Position numbers and translations under genes: made by a program. The notes below the pieces were generated by a model. That model had not been told where the DNA came from. It ran no database searches and was given only the letters and a program-made list of their open reading frames with translations. Source: Agromyces sp. Marseille-P2726 (GTDB taxonomy: Bacteria > Actinomycetota > Actinomycetes > Actinomycetales > Microbacteriaceae). From it: 64,000 nt of DNA. Below, one piece after another: positions 45,472 through 54,403 of the stretch; position 1 is the stretch's first letter, and each line of letters opens with the position of its first letter. Where the stretch lies: positions 62,001 through 126,000 of the forward strand of contig NZ_CADDWM010000007.1 in the NCBI RefSeq assembly GCF_902809835.1. The letters run 5' to 3'.

Positions 45472-46380
45472 GTGACGACTTCGATGCCGGCGCTCCCCGC
45501 AGGGCTGACGACGCGCCCGCTCACCCGTGAGGACTCGCGGCCGCTCTTCGAGCTGATCGCCGCCCAGGAGCTCGAGGACACCGGCCGCGTGGACATCGAA
45601 GAGGCCGATCTCGTGTCGGACTGGAGCCGCCCCAGGCACGATCTGGCCGCGCGCTCGGTCGCGGTGCTCGACGGCGACCGGATCGTCGCCTACGGCGAAC
45701 TCGTCGGATCCGACCGTGCCGACGCCGCGGTGCACCCCGAGTGGCGCGGTCGCGGCATCGGCACGTGGATCGCCGGTTGGATCCGCGAGGCCGCGCGCCG
45801 GCACGGCTCCACGGTCGTCGGCATGCCGGTCTTCGTCGGGTCGCCGGGCGACCGGTTGCTCACCGAGCTCGGCTACCGCGTGCGGTGGAACAGCTGGGTG
45901 CTCGAGCTGCCCGAGGGTGCCGAGGTGCCGGCACGGCAGTTGCCCGCGGGCTACGTGATCCGACAGGCGGGCCAGGACGACCTGGCCGCCATGCACGACG
46001 TGCTCGAGGACGCATTCCTGGAGTGGTCGGATCGCGAGCGCGAGAGCTTCGACGACTTCACGGCGTCGACGCTCGGTCGTCCCGGCTTCGAGCCGTGGAA
46101 CCTTCGTGTCGTGACGGATGCCGCCGGCGAGGTGGTGGCCGCGGCCGTCGTCATCCTCAGCGACGACACGGCCTACGTCGACCGCCTGGCCACTCGCGCA
46201 GACCACCGGAACCGCGGGATCGCGCAGGCGCTGCTCGTGGACGCGTTCGCCCAGGGGCGCCGGCACGGGGCCACCGTCTCGGAGCTCAGCACGGACTCGC
46301 GCACGGGCGCGCTCGGCCTCTACGAGAAGGTCGGCATGGTCGTGACCTCGAACTACGTCAACCGGGCGATCGACCTCTGA
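45472..46380 (+). CDS. GNAT-family N-acetyltransferase, two tandem domains
   Basis: A 302-residue protein with two GNAT folds. The first has AAVHPEWRGRGIGTWIAGWI and the second ATRADHRNRGIAQALLVDAF, each carrying the acetyl-CoA-binding R/Q-x-x-G-x-G/A loop. The layout resembles mycothiol synthase (MshD), which acetylates the mycothiol precursor in actinobacteria, but many tandem GNATs have other substrates and I do not assign a symbol. GTG 45472 is used; ATG 45484 is an alternative. Confidence 0.75.
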   Translation: MTTSMPALPAGLTTRPLTREDSRPLFELIAAQELEDTGRVDIEEADLVSDWSRPRHDLAARSVAVLDGDRIVAYGELVGSDRADAAVHPEWRGRGIGTWIAGWIREAARRHGSTVVGMPVFVGSPGDRLLTELGYRVRWNSWVLELPEGAEVPARQLPAGYVIRQAGQDDLAAMHDVLEDAFLEWSDRERESFDDFTASTLGRPGFEPWNLRVVTDAAGEVVAAAVVILSDDTAYVDRLATRADHRNRGIAQALLVDAFAQGRRHGATVSELSTDSRTGALGLYEKVGMVVTSNYVNRAIDL

Positions 46381-46553
46381 CCGGGACGGGATGCTGCTCA
46401 CATGTGCATGGATGCCGCATCAGCGTGCACATCTGCGGGGTTCACCGTCTCTTCATCCGCCCGGGTCTTCCCTTGAACGCGACCGCTCGCTTAGTCTGAC
46501 CATCGTCTCGGGGGTCACGTGGACACCCGCGCAATGAGGCTTGGGGAGTCACG

Positions 46554-49500
46554 ATGATCCGTTCTGTCCACCGTGTCACTGTCGCGATCGCAGCGGGCTC
46601 GCTGCTCGCGGTCGGGCTCGCAGCAGCTCCGGCAGCGGCCGCCGAGGCCGCCGCTCCGACGGAGTTGTTCATCAGCGAGTACGTCGAGGGCTCGTCGAAC
46701 AACAAGGCCATCGAGATCTACAACGGCACGGAAGCGTCCGTCGACCTGAGCCAGTACCGGCTACGGCAGTACTCCAATGGAAACACGACCACGAGCCTCA
46801 ACGTGGTGCTGAACGGCACCCTCGCCTCCGGTGACGCGTTCGTGTTCGCGCAGTCCACTGCCGGACCCGCGATCCTCGCTGTCGCCGATCAGACGACGAC
46901 CACGGGTCTGTTCAACGGCAATGACGCACTCGTGCTCGTGAAGGGCGAGACGGTCGTCGATTCCTTCGGGCAGGTTGGATTCGATCCGGGTACGCAATGG
47001 GGTGCCGCGCCAACCTCGACCCTCAACACCACGCTGCGCCGTGCCGCCTCCGTGTGCGTCGGCGACACAAACCCGAATGACGCGTTCGACCCCGCGGTCG
47101 AGTGGGTCGGGTTCCCGCAGGACACGTTCGACGGGCTGGGGGCGCACACCGCGACGTGCAGCGACGTGACCGAGCCCGCCGCGGTGGTCATCAACGAGTT
47201 CTCGGCGAGCACCACGGGCACCGACGTCGAGTACGTCGAGCTGTTGACCGAGCCCGGCGCTGATCTCTCGCAGTACGCGGTGCTCGAGATCGAGGGTGAC
47301 ACCGGTTCGCCGATCGGAGTCGTCGATGAGGTCATCACGCTCGGCACGGCAGACGCCGCCGGCCGCCTCCTCGTCAACCTCGCCGCGAACGCCCTCGAGA
47401 ACGGCACGATCTCGCTCCTGCTGGTCACCGGGTTCGCCGGGGCACTCGGCGATGACCTCGACACGAACGACGATGGCGTGCTCGAGCTGCCCGAGGGCGT
47501 GACGATCGTCGATTCGGTCGCCGTGCACGACGGCACGGCCGGTGACGTGACGTATGGCGGCGTGACGCTCGGCGTCTCGTACGACGGCCTCCCGTTCGCG
47601 CCGGGTGGTGCGTCCCGCATCCCCGACGGGACGGACACCGACTCCGCCGGCGACTGGGTGCGCAACGACTTCGACCTCGCGGGCATCCCGGGCTTCACCG
47701 GAACCCCCGTCGTCGGCGAGGCATTGAACACTCCGGGCACCGAGAATGCCGTGTACGTGGCCCCGCCCGCCGACGCCGTCTGCGAGGCGCCGTCGACCGT
47801 GGCCATCGGCTCCGTGCAGGGTTCGGGCGATGTCTCCCCGGTCGTGGGCCAGATGGTCGATATCGAGGGCGTCGTGGTCGGCGACTTCCAGGCGACGGGC
47901 CAGTACGACGGCTACTACCTTCAGGACTCGGGTGACAGCGACTCCGCGACATCCGACGGCATCTTCGTCTACGCCCCTGGAGGGCTGGACGTCGCCGTCG
48001 GCGACGAGGTGCATGTCGTGGGTGAGGTCAGCGAGTTCTTCGGCATGACCGAAGTGACGGCCGCTGACGTTGCAGTGTGCGACACCGGCCTCGAGGTGCC
48101 GGCGGCCACCGAGTTCAGCATCCCGGCCGAGCCCGAGGAGTACGAGGCGCTCGAGGGCATGCTCGTGACGCTGCCGCAATCGCTCGCGATCCTCGAGACC
48201 TTCGAATACGCGCGTTACGGCACGATCGATGTCGGGGTCACCCGGCAGATGACGCCCACCGCGGTCGTCGAGCCGGGCTCGCCCGAGTACGACGCGCTGG
48301 TGGCGAAGAACCTCGCCGAGCGCATCACGATCGACGACGGCCGCTTCTTCCAGAATCCCGACCCGGCGATCCACCCGAACGGCGGCGAATTCACGCTCGA
48401 CAATCGGTTCCGCGGCGGCGACCTCGTGACGAACCTCACCGGCATCCTCGATCACCGCAGGGACGGAACCGACAATTCGACGATCCGGTGGCGGGTGCAG
48501 CCCACGCGGGGCGCGGACTTCACCGCGGTGAACGAGCGTGAGGACAACCCGGTGCCCGAGGTCGGCGGCACGACGAAGGTCGCGAGCTTCAACGTGCTGA
48601 ACTACTTCACGACCCTGAATTCGCGGGGTGCGAACGACGCCGTGGAGTTCGAGCGCCAGGAGGCGAAGATCGTGGCGGCGATCGCCGAGATCGACGCCGA
48701 CATCGTCGGCCTCATCGAGATCGAGAACAACGGCGACGTCGCCGTGGGCACGCTCGTCGAGGCACTCAACGAGGAGATGGGCGAAGGCACGTACGACTTC
48801 ATCTCGACCGGCGTGCTCGGTACCGATGTGATCACCACGGCGCTGATCTACAAGCCCGCCGAGGTTGCGCCAGTCGGCGCGCACAAGGTGCTGACGGAGG
48901 AGATCGACGCGCGATTCAACACCGACCACAACCGGCCCGCCCTTGCGCAGACCTTCGAGGACCTCCAAGCCGGCGGCAAGGTGACCGTGGTGGTGAACCA
49001 CCTCAAGTCGAAGGGCTCGGCGTGCGCCGGCGACCCCGACACCGGCGACGGTGCCGGCAACTGCAACCTCACGCGCACCCTCGCCGCTGAGGCGCTCAGT
49101 GACTGGCTCGCCACCGACCCGACGGGTCAGGGCGCCGGCAACGAGCTCATCATCGGCGACCTGAACTCGTACGACAAGGAGGACCCGATCGACGCGTTCC
49201 GCGAGGCGGGCTACACCGACCTGCTGTTCGAGTTCCAGGGTGAGAATGCGTACTCGTACGTATTCGACGGTCAGCTCGGATACCTCGACTACGCGCTCGC
49301 GGGCACCGAGATCGTCGACAACGTCACCGGAGCGGCCGCTTGGCACATCAACTCCGATGAGCCGAACCTGATCGACTACGACATGACGTTCAAGGCACCC
49401 GCGCAGGACGCGCTCTACGCGCCCGATGAGTGGCGTTCGAGCGACCACGACCCGGTGATCGTCGGACTCGACCTCGACGTCATCGCGCCCGTGCTGACGG

Positions 49501-49772
49501 TGACGGCGTCGGAGGACACCATCTTCCCGCCGAACAACAAGTGGCGCTCGGTGACGTTCGACATCGAGGCGACCGACAACGTGGACGACGACGTGACGGT
49601 GGAGATCATCAGCGTCGAGGCCGCGGGTCACAAGGCCGAGATCCGAGAGGTCTCCGATACTGAGGTGGAGGTCCTGGCCCGCCAGGGCGCGGTCTACACG
49701 GTCACCTTCGAGGCGACGGATGACTCGGGCAACTCCACCACCCAGACGGTGACGATCCGAGTCCGACCCTGA
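46554..49772 (+). CDS. Secreted ExeM/NucH-type endonuclease with lamin-tail domains
   Basis: A 1072-residue exported nuclease. A Sec signal (first 30 residues, ending in AAAA) leads into a lamin-tail domain (LFISEYVEGSSNNKAIEIYN, about 38-155) and a second one (VVINEFSASTTGTDVEYVEL, from about 208). An OB-like region follows at about 415-500. The endonuclease/exonuclease/phosphatase domain begins near 674 (VASFNVLNYF) and has VVVNHLKSKG, IIGDLNSYDKED and the terminal SSDHDPVIVGL with its Asp-His pair. A C-terminal beta domain contains FPPNNKWRSV. It should degrade extracellular DNA for nutrition or biofilm turnover. No sortase signal. Confidence 0.9.
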   Translation: MIRSVHRVTVAIAAGSLLAVGLAAAPAAAAEAAAPTELFISEYVEGSSNNKAIEIYNGTEASVDLSQYRLRQYSNGNTTTSLNVVLNGTLASGDAFVFAQSTAGPAILAVADQTTTTGLFNGNDALVLVKGETVVDSFGQVGFDPGTQWGAAPTSTLNTTLRRAASVCVGDTNPNDAFDPAVEWVGFPQDTFDGLGAHTATCSDVTEPAAVVINEFSASTTGTDVEYVELLTEPGADLSQYAVLEIEGDTGSPIGVVDEVITLGTADAAGRLLVNLAANALENGTISLLLVTGFAGALGDDLDTNDDGVLELPEGVTIVDSVAVHDGTAGDVTYGGVTLGVSYDGLPFAPGGASRIPDGTDTDSAGDWVRNDFDLAGIPGFTGTPVVGEALNTPGTENAVYVAPPADAVCEAPSTVAIGSVQGSGDVSPVVGQMVDIEGVVVGDFQATGQYDGYYLQDSGDSDSATSDGIFVYAPGGLDVAVGDEVHVVGEVSEFFGMTEVTAADVAVCDTGLEVPAATEFSIPAEPEEYEALEGMLVTLPQSLAILETFEYARYGTIDVGVTRQMTPTAVVEPGSPEYDALVAKNLAERITIDDGRFFQNPDPAIHPNGGEFTLDNRFRGGDLVTNLTGILDHRRDGTDNSTIRWRVQPTRGADFTAVNEREDNPVPEVGGTTKVASFNVLNYFTTLNSRGANDAVEFERQEAKIVAAIAEIDADIVGLIEIENNGDVAVGTLVEALNEEMGEGTYDFISTGVLGTDVITTALIYKPAEVAPVGAHKVLTEEIDARFNTDHNRPALAQTFEDLQAGGKVTVVVNHLKSKGSACAGDPDTGDGAGNCNLTRTLAAEALSDWLATDPTGQGAGNELIIGDLNSYDKEDPIDAFREAGYTDLLFEFQGENAYSYVFDGQLGYLDYALAGTEIVDNVTGAAAWHINSDEPNLIDYDMTFKAPAQDALYAPDEWRSSDHDPVIVGLDLDVIAPVLTVTASEDTIFPPNNKWRSVTFDIEATDNVDDDVTVEIISVEAAGHKAEIREVSDTEVEVLARQGAVYTVTFEATDDSGNSTTQTVTIRVRP

Positions 49773-49800
49773 CCTCGGACCCCGACCCGAAATCGGCACC

Positions 49801-49843
49801 GGTGACGGCGGGCCGCCCCCTCAGCTGGGGCGGCCCGCTCACC
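49801..49843 (+). terminator. Strong GC hairpin after the ExeM-like gene
   Basis: Stem GCGGGCCGCCCC (49808-49819) pairs with GGGGCGGCCCGC (49827-49838) round a 7-base loop; outer GGTGA and TCACC extend it. It lies 28 bases after the stop. No T-tract, as is usual for actinobacterial terminators. Confidence 0.75.
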
Positions 49844-49922
49844 GCGTTCCGAGCACGGTCGGTGTGGACCGACACGAACGTTCCGTCCTTCGGTACGGTG
49901 AGGCATCGACAAGGAGACGCTC

Positions 49923-50525
49923 ATGACCGGCGAGATCGCCACGGACTTCACCGCATCGCTTCCTCCCTGGCTCGTCGATGACCTCGACCGCATCACCACG
50001 GAGCCGCCGGCCACCACCGAGGCGCGCATCGCGGTCGTGAACCGCCTCGCCGACCGCAACTGGCGAGAAGGCAACGGCGGCCCGTTCGCCGCGATGGTCG
50101 TGGACGCGGCATCCGGTGCGGTCGTCTCGGTCGGCGTCAACGTGGTGCTGCAGAGCAACCTCAGTGCGATGCACGCCGAGATGATGGCGCTCAGCCTCGC
50201 GCAGCAGGCGCTGGGGCGCTGGGACCTCGGTGCGCACGGCGCCGAGTACGAACTCGTGGTCAATTGGCGCCCGTGCGTGATGTGCTACGGCGCGACGATG
50301 TGGTCGGGCGTGCGCGCGCTCACCATCGCAGGTGAGGGCGCCGAGGTCGAACGGCTCACCGGATTCGATGAGGGGCCGATGCCGCCCGATTGGAAGGGCG
50401 AGTTCGAGCGTCGCGGCATCCGCGTGTCGGTCGGAGTCGGGCACGACGATGCACTCGAGGTGTTCCGGGCCTTCGGTGCGTCGGACGCCGTGGTCTACAA
50501 CGCGCGGGGCTCGAGCGAGGGGTAA
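49923..50525 (+). CDS. Nucleoside/nucleobase deaminase (CDA fold)
   Basis: A 200-residue zinc deaminase. The catalytic pair is MHAEMMAL (zinc His and proton-shuttle Glu) and WRPCVMCYGA (two zinc Cys). The family includes guanine deaminase and tRNA adenosine deaminase; the longer C-terminal part (GPMPPDWKGEFERRG) resembles the nucleobase branch rather than TadA, but the substrate is undecided. Preceded by AAGGAGA at a good distance from ATG 49923. Confidence 0.78.
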   Translation: MTGEIATDFTASLPPWLVDDLDRITTEPPATTEARIAVVNRLADRNWREGNGGPFAAMVVDAASGAVVSVGVNVVLQSNLSAMHAEMMALSLAQQALGRWDLGAHGAEYELVVNWRPCVMCYGATMWSGVRALTIAGEGAEVERLTGFDEGPMPPDWKGEFERRGIRVSVGVGHDDALEVFRAFGASDAVVYNARGSSEG

Positions 50526-50594
50526 CACGGGCGCACGCACACAACAGAGCCGAGAGCGCCGAAGCGCTCCCGGCTCCGCCGAGGCCTCGAGTGT

Positions 50595-51281
50595 TCAGGC
50601 CCCGGAATACCGCCGGCCGCCGCGCTCGCCGTGGTGCTCACGATCGTGCAGGTGCACGTGGACGTGAACGTCCTGAGCACGGGGTTGCGGCCCGAACCCG
50701 GGTCGCGGGCCGAAGCCGTGGCGGCGGCCGCCTCCGTGCCAGCGGCCGAAGCCCTGGGCTTCGCGCATTCCATGCCACGAGCCGGACGTGCGGCCTCGCC
50801 CGCCGCGGCGGCCGCGCGGGAGTGGCTCGGACTCGTCCCAGCCGAGCTCGCGGGCGATCGCCTCGAGCGTTCGCACGGTCGTCGCGAAGTCATCGGCCGA
50901 GACGGCGCCGGCGACACGCGCACGGAGCGTGCCCACTTCGCGACCGAGTCGCTCTCGGGCCGCGCGGCCGGCATCCGTGAGCACGGGCGGAGTCCCCGAG
51001 ATCCAGCCTCGCTCGGATAGACGGTGCAGTACGTGGGGCTTCGCGCGGAGCCGCTCGGCGAGCCGCTCGTCGTGCGCCTCCCCCGCGATGAGGTTGAGCA
51101 GCCGCCAGTCGCGGCGGGCGATGCCGTCAGCGGCGAAGAGCGCCTGCATCTCGTGCGAGATGCGGCGGTCGACGAGCTTCAGCCAGAACCCCAGGGGTCG
51201 GTCGACGGGTGCGGATGCCGCGGTGCGATCGTTCTCGTCGTCGCGGTCGGACCGGTCGGATTCGATGTGGTCGGTGTTCAT
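50595..51281 (-). CDS. MarR-type regulator with His-rich C-terminal tail
   Basis: A 228-residue regulator. A winged-helix core is recognisable (GFWLKLVDRRISHEMQ, RRDWRLLNLIAG, LHRLSERGWISGTPPVLTDAG) with the dimer helices after it. The last 60 residues are Gly/His/Arg-rich (FGRWHGGGRRHGFGPRPGFG, then VHVHVHLHDREHH), suggesting metal binding. ATG 51281 has a GAGGAAGGAA ribosome site. It diverges from a second MarR-type gene that also has a His-rich stretch; the two share a gap with a perfect 16-base palindrome. Confidence 0.75.
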   Translation of the reverse strand: MNTDHIESDRSDRDDENDRTAASAPVDRPLGFWLKLVDRRISHEMQALFAADGIARRDWRLLNLIAGEAHDERLAERLRAKPHVLHRLSERGWISGTPPVLTDAGRAARERLGREVGTLRARVAGAVSADDFATTVRTLEAIARELGWDESEPLPRGRRGGRGRTSGSWHGMREAQGFGRWHGGGRRHGFGPRPGFGPQPRAQDVHVHVHLHDREHHGERGGRRYSGA

Positions 51282-51339
51282 GATGTTCCTTCCTCGGTGC
51301 GCCATGCGGCGCCCGGCGCGCGATGCGCGGATCAGATTG

Positions 51340-51355
51340 CATGTCACGTGACATG
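51340..51355. promoter_or_regulatory. Operator candidate: perfect 16-base palindrome
   Basis: CATGTCACGTGACATG is its own reverse complement and lies between the divergent MarR-type genes, 58 bases from one start and 11-86 bases from the possible starts of the other. MarR dimers bind palindromes of this size, so joint autoregulation is likely. Further ACATGTA-type half sites follow at 51351-51376. Confidence 0.65.
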
Positions 51356-51365
51356 TATATGTACA

Positions 51366-52026
51366 ATGACATGTATGGGAGGCGACCGTCAAGGGGATCT
51401 CGGCGAACCCTCAGGTTCCGGCGACATGGGTGAGTCCTCGAGCGGTCCCGCCGATGCGGTCGCCGCGGTCGAGGCGGCACTCGGTGCGTTCCGTGGTCGA
51501 GGGCCTCTGGCGCTTATACACATCGGACGCGGCCGACGAAGAGGACAGTGGAGAACGCGGGGGGAGCGGTATCTGTGAAGAGGAAGAGAATGGAGAGGAA
51601 AAGAAGACAGAGGCAGGGGAGCGGCACGGCGACCATGGCGACCATGGCGCACACGGCGTATGGGGCGGCCACGGCGCACGCACCGGCCGCGGCGGTGGCG
51701 CGGCCCTCCGGCTGCTCGCCGCACTCTCGAAGCACGGCCCGAGTTCGGTCAGTGACCTCGCGACCGCCATCGGGGTGGATCAGCCGCGCGCCAGCCGCCT
51801 CGCGCAGGCCGCCGTCGACGCGGGCCACGTTCGACGCGAGGTCGACCCGCGCGACGCGCGCCGGAGCATCCTCGCCATCACGAAAGCCGGCCGCGAGGCG
51901 CTCTCGGCCGTGCTCGACCACCGGCGCTCGGCCATCGAGCGCGCCCTCGCGGACTTCACCCCCGCTGAGCGCGACGAGTTCGCGCGGCTGCTCTCCCGGT
52001 TCGCCGAGGCGTGGCTGCGGGAGTAG
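51366..52026 (+). pseudogene. MarR-type regulator interrupted by adapter-like artefact
   Basis: The two ends read as one regulator in different frames. From ATG 51366, 51375 or 51426 the frame gives AAVEAALGAFRGRG, the first helix. From about 51,619 another frame gives a His-rich linker (RHGDHGDHGAHGVWGGHG), then LRLLAALSKHGPSSVSDLATAIGVDQPRASRLAQAAVDAGHV, the winged helix, and a dimer helix to the stop. Between them, 51507-51618 matches sequencing adapter, not protein. The natural gene is probably intact in the organism at about 190 residues. Divergent partner: the His-tailed regulator at 50595. Confidence 0.75.
51507..51618 (+). other. Illumina Nextera adapter-like insertion (assembly artefact)
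   Basis: 51507-51539 matches the Nextera mosaic-end/read adapter (CTTATACACATC core, then GACGC, GCCGACGA) with 29 of 33 bases, all four mismatches being T to G. Next come 8 bases AGAGGACA, one change from the reverse complement of index 503. 51548-51576 then matches the i5 adapter tail in 20 of 29 bases. The purine-rich tail to about 51,618 looks like low-quality read-through. Adapter sequence and index are from memory. Confidence 0.85.
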
Positions 52027-53433
52027 TCAGGCTCCGGTGACCGCCGCCCGCTCGGCGGGCACCTTCACGAAGAGCATGAGCACGAACCCGGCGGCCACCA
52101 CGATGATGATGCCGAGGATGCCCCAGTAGGTTGCGCCGAACGCCGCGATGAAGGCCGCCCACAGCAGCGGCGAGAGGAAGCTCGCCGCCCTTCCGGTCGT
52201 GGCGTAGAGCCCGAAGATCTCACTCTCCCTGCCGGCGGGCGTCACCCGGGCGAGGAACGACCGCGACGCGGCCTGCGTGGGCCCGACGAAGAGCGTCAGC
52301 GCGAGGCCGAAGATCCAGAACACGAGCTTGCCCGCGTCGTGGAGGAAGAACAGCACCAGGCCGGCGATCGTGATGCCGGCCAGCGCGAAGAGGATGACGG
52401 CTCGGGGCCCGAATCGATCGTCGAACCGGCCCGCGAGGATGGTCGAGAGCCCCGCCAGCAGGTTGGCGGCGATGCCGAAGATGAGCACCTCGTTCGTCGT
52501 GAAGTGGAAGGCGACGGCCGCGATCACCGCCCCGAAGGCGAACACGCCGGCGAGCCCGTCGCGGAAGACCGCGCTCGCGAGCAGGAACCAGAAGGTCGGG
52601 CGGGACTCGCGCCACAGCACGATGATGTCCTGCACGAGCACGACGTAGCTGCGCCAGAAGGACACGCGTTCGCGATGGGGTGCCGGTGGCGCCTCGGGCA
52701 CGAAGGCCAGCACGGGCCAGGCGAAGAGGATCGTCCACACCGCGCAGCCGACGGCGATGACCCGATACGCGAGGCCGTTGTCGGTCGGCATCCCCCACCA
52801 GTCGAACGTCGTGGCGACCACGACGAGCACGAGGGCCACGATGCCGCCGATGTAGCCGAGCCCCCAGCCCAGGCCCGAGACCTTGCCAACCGTCTTCGGC
52901 GTCGACACCTGCACGAGCATCGCGTTGTAGTTCACGCCCGCGATCTCGCTGAAGACCGTGCCCGCCGCGATCAGCGAGATCCCGAGGAGGAAGTAGGGCG
53001 GTTCGCCCTGCACGAAGAAGAGCGCGAACATGCACAGCACGAGACCCGCCGTCGCGCCGCCGAGCCAGAGCTTGCGCCGGCCCGCCACATCCGCTCGCTG
53101 GCCGAGCACCGGCGCGAGCACCGCGATGAGGATCCCGGCGATCGTGATCGCCCAACCGAGGTTGCTGGCGAGGTCGGCGAGGCCCGCTTCGCGTGCCGGG
53201 TCGTCTTCGGCGAGCGCGGCGACCGCCGGCTCGAGGAAGGTGTCGCTCGTGAGGTAGAGCGCCGTGAACACGAACGTGAGGATGACCGAGTTGAAGGGCT
53301 GCGTCGCCCAGTCCCACAGCGCCCACGAGAACACCTGTCGTCGTGGGATCCGCCGCCCCTCCTGCAGCTCGAGACCCATGGCGCCGATGGCGCCGTTCGC
53401 GGGCGCGGAGGAGGACGGTTCGGGAAGGGTCAT
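52027..53433 (-). CDS. MFS transporter, UMF1/Atg22-like
   Basis: A 468-residue carrier with about 12 membrane helices. The opening helix FSWALWDWATQPFNSVILTFVF is diagnostic for the UMF1 (Atg22-like) branch of the major facilitator superfamily, and APVLGQRADVAGRRKLWLGG carries the loop 2-3 motif. Relatives are proposed amino-acid or small-solute effluxers; the substrate is unknown. ATG 53433 has GAGG upstream; the frame runs on beyond it without coding character. Convergent with the MarR-type gene at 51366, whose stop is adjacent. Confidence 0.82.
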   Translation of the reverse strand: MTLPEPSSSAPANGAIGAMGLELQEGRRIPRRQVFSWALWDWATQPFNSVILTFVFTALYLTSDTFLEPAVAALAEDDPAREAGLADLASNLGWAITIAGILIAVLAPVLGQRADVAGRRKLWLGGATAGLVLCMFALFFVQGEPPYFLLGISLIAAGTVFSEIAGVNYNAMLVQVSTPKTVGKVSGLGWGLGYIGGIVALVLVVVATTFDWWGMPTDNGLAYRVIAVGCAVWTILFAWPVLAFVPEAPPAPHRERVSFWRSYVVLVQDIIVLWRESRPTFWFLLASAVFRDGLAGVFAFGAVIAAVAFHFTTNEVLIFGIAANLLAGLSTILAGRFDDRFGPRAVILFALAGITIAGLVLFFLHDAGKLVFWIFGLALTLFVGPTQAASRSFLARVTPAGRESEIFGLYATTGRAASFLSPLLWAAFIAAFGATYWGILGIIIVVAAGFVLMLFVKVPAERAAVTGA

Positions 53434-53579
53434 GACGCAAGCCTCGTTCGTTCGGGTGAACGGAAGGTGGCGGACCAGCACGGCCCGCCGCTCCGCTCGA
53501 TCGGCGCTGATCTCGCTGCACTGTAACGCAGCGGATGCCGCAGCGGAAGCGACCCGCGGCTGGCGCGCTGGAACCGCCG

Positions 53580-54362
53580 TCAGGCCCTGAGGTGCACGTC
53601 GGCGAGAACCGGGAAGTGGTCGGAGGGATACACCCCGTCGACGGGCGTGTCGATGACGGATGCCGCGCCCACGGCGACATCCGACCCGCGACGGATCAGC
53701 ACGTGATCGACGCGCCGATCGATCTCCTTCGTCGCCTCGAGCGGCGCGAACGGCACCGCCGAACTGAGCGTGACCGCGCCGGGCGAGCCGCCGCCGAGGT
53801 CCCACGTGTCATCGGCCACGTCGGCCAGCGGCGCGAACTCGGGCTGCGTCGCGTCGCAGTTGAGGTCGGCGAGCAGGAAGCGCGGCACTCCCGAGTCGAC
53901 CGACAGCAGCTCGGCCAGCAGTCGGGTCTGAGCGAGGTGGTCGTCGGCGTACGCCGGCTCCCATTCCGTCGCCGCGACGATCACGTCGAACGGCGTCTCG
54001 GGATGCTCGATGCGCGCCTCGATCGCCACGGGCGCCACCTGTCGATGGCTCACGGGGAGTTCGTGGCGCTGGAGCCGTCGGATCGGATGCCGGCTCACGA
54101 GCCCGACGCCGAGCAGCACGCCGGCCTGCTCCGGGTGCTCGGGCGGTGCCGGCACGGGTGGAAGCGACGGAGCGGCGTACGCGGCGTGCATCTCGAGCCA
54201 CCCGGCGACGACGTGCGCCTGCGTCGTGTCGGAGGTGGCCCAGCACTCCTGGAGGCCCACCACGTCGGGCCGCAGGCGCTCGAGGGTCGAGCGGATGCCG
54301 CGCTCTCGCGCTCGCCAGTCGGGCTCGAATCGCCACAGCACGTTCCAGGTGACCAAGCGCAT
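53580..54362 (-). CDS. Endonuclease/exonuclease/phosphatase family protein
   Basis: A 260-residue cytoplasmic EEP-fold protein. The motifs RLVTWNVLWRF, RPDVVGLQECWA, FLLADLNCDA and the final YPSDHFPVLADV give the catalytic Asn, Glu, Asp-x-Asn and Asp-His residues. It could cleave nucleic acids or phosphoesters; the family does not allow more. No signal peptide is present, unlike the ExeM-like protein at 46554. Starts at ATG 54362. Confidence 0.82.
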   Translation of the reverse strand: MRLVTWNVLWRFEPDWRARERGIRSTLERLRPDVVGLQECWATSDTTQAHVVAGWLEMHAAYAAPSLPPVPAPPEHPEQAGVLLGVGLVSRHPIRRLQRHELPVSHRQVAPVAIEARIEHPETPFDVIVAATEWEPAYADDHLAQTRLLAELLSVDSGVPRFLLADLNCDATQPEFAPLADVADDTWDLGGGSPGAVTLSSAVPFAPLEATKEIDRRVDHVLIRRGSDVAVGAASVIDTPVDGVYPSDHFPVLADVHLRA

Positions 54363-54403
54363 GGGCCAACGCTACGCCGTGGTGGCCGCTCGCCCGGCCG
54401 TGC

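Noticed and set aside
46402-46432. Hairpin ATGTGCA/TGCACAT after the GNAT gene as terminator
   Set aside because: Arms of seven bases with a 17-base loop and no flanking support; could be chance.
46761-49799. 1012-codon minus-strand ORF opposite the ExeM-like gene
   Set aside because: It is the high-GC shadow of a clearly recognisable plus-strand nuclease; its translation is Arg/Val/Asp-rich with no fold or motif.
51514-51618. Acidic Glu-rich linker (DAADEEDSGERGG, EEEENGEEKK) in the MarR-type protein
   Set aside because: Produced by translating adapter-like sequence and a low-quality tail, not a real protein segment.
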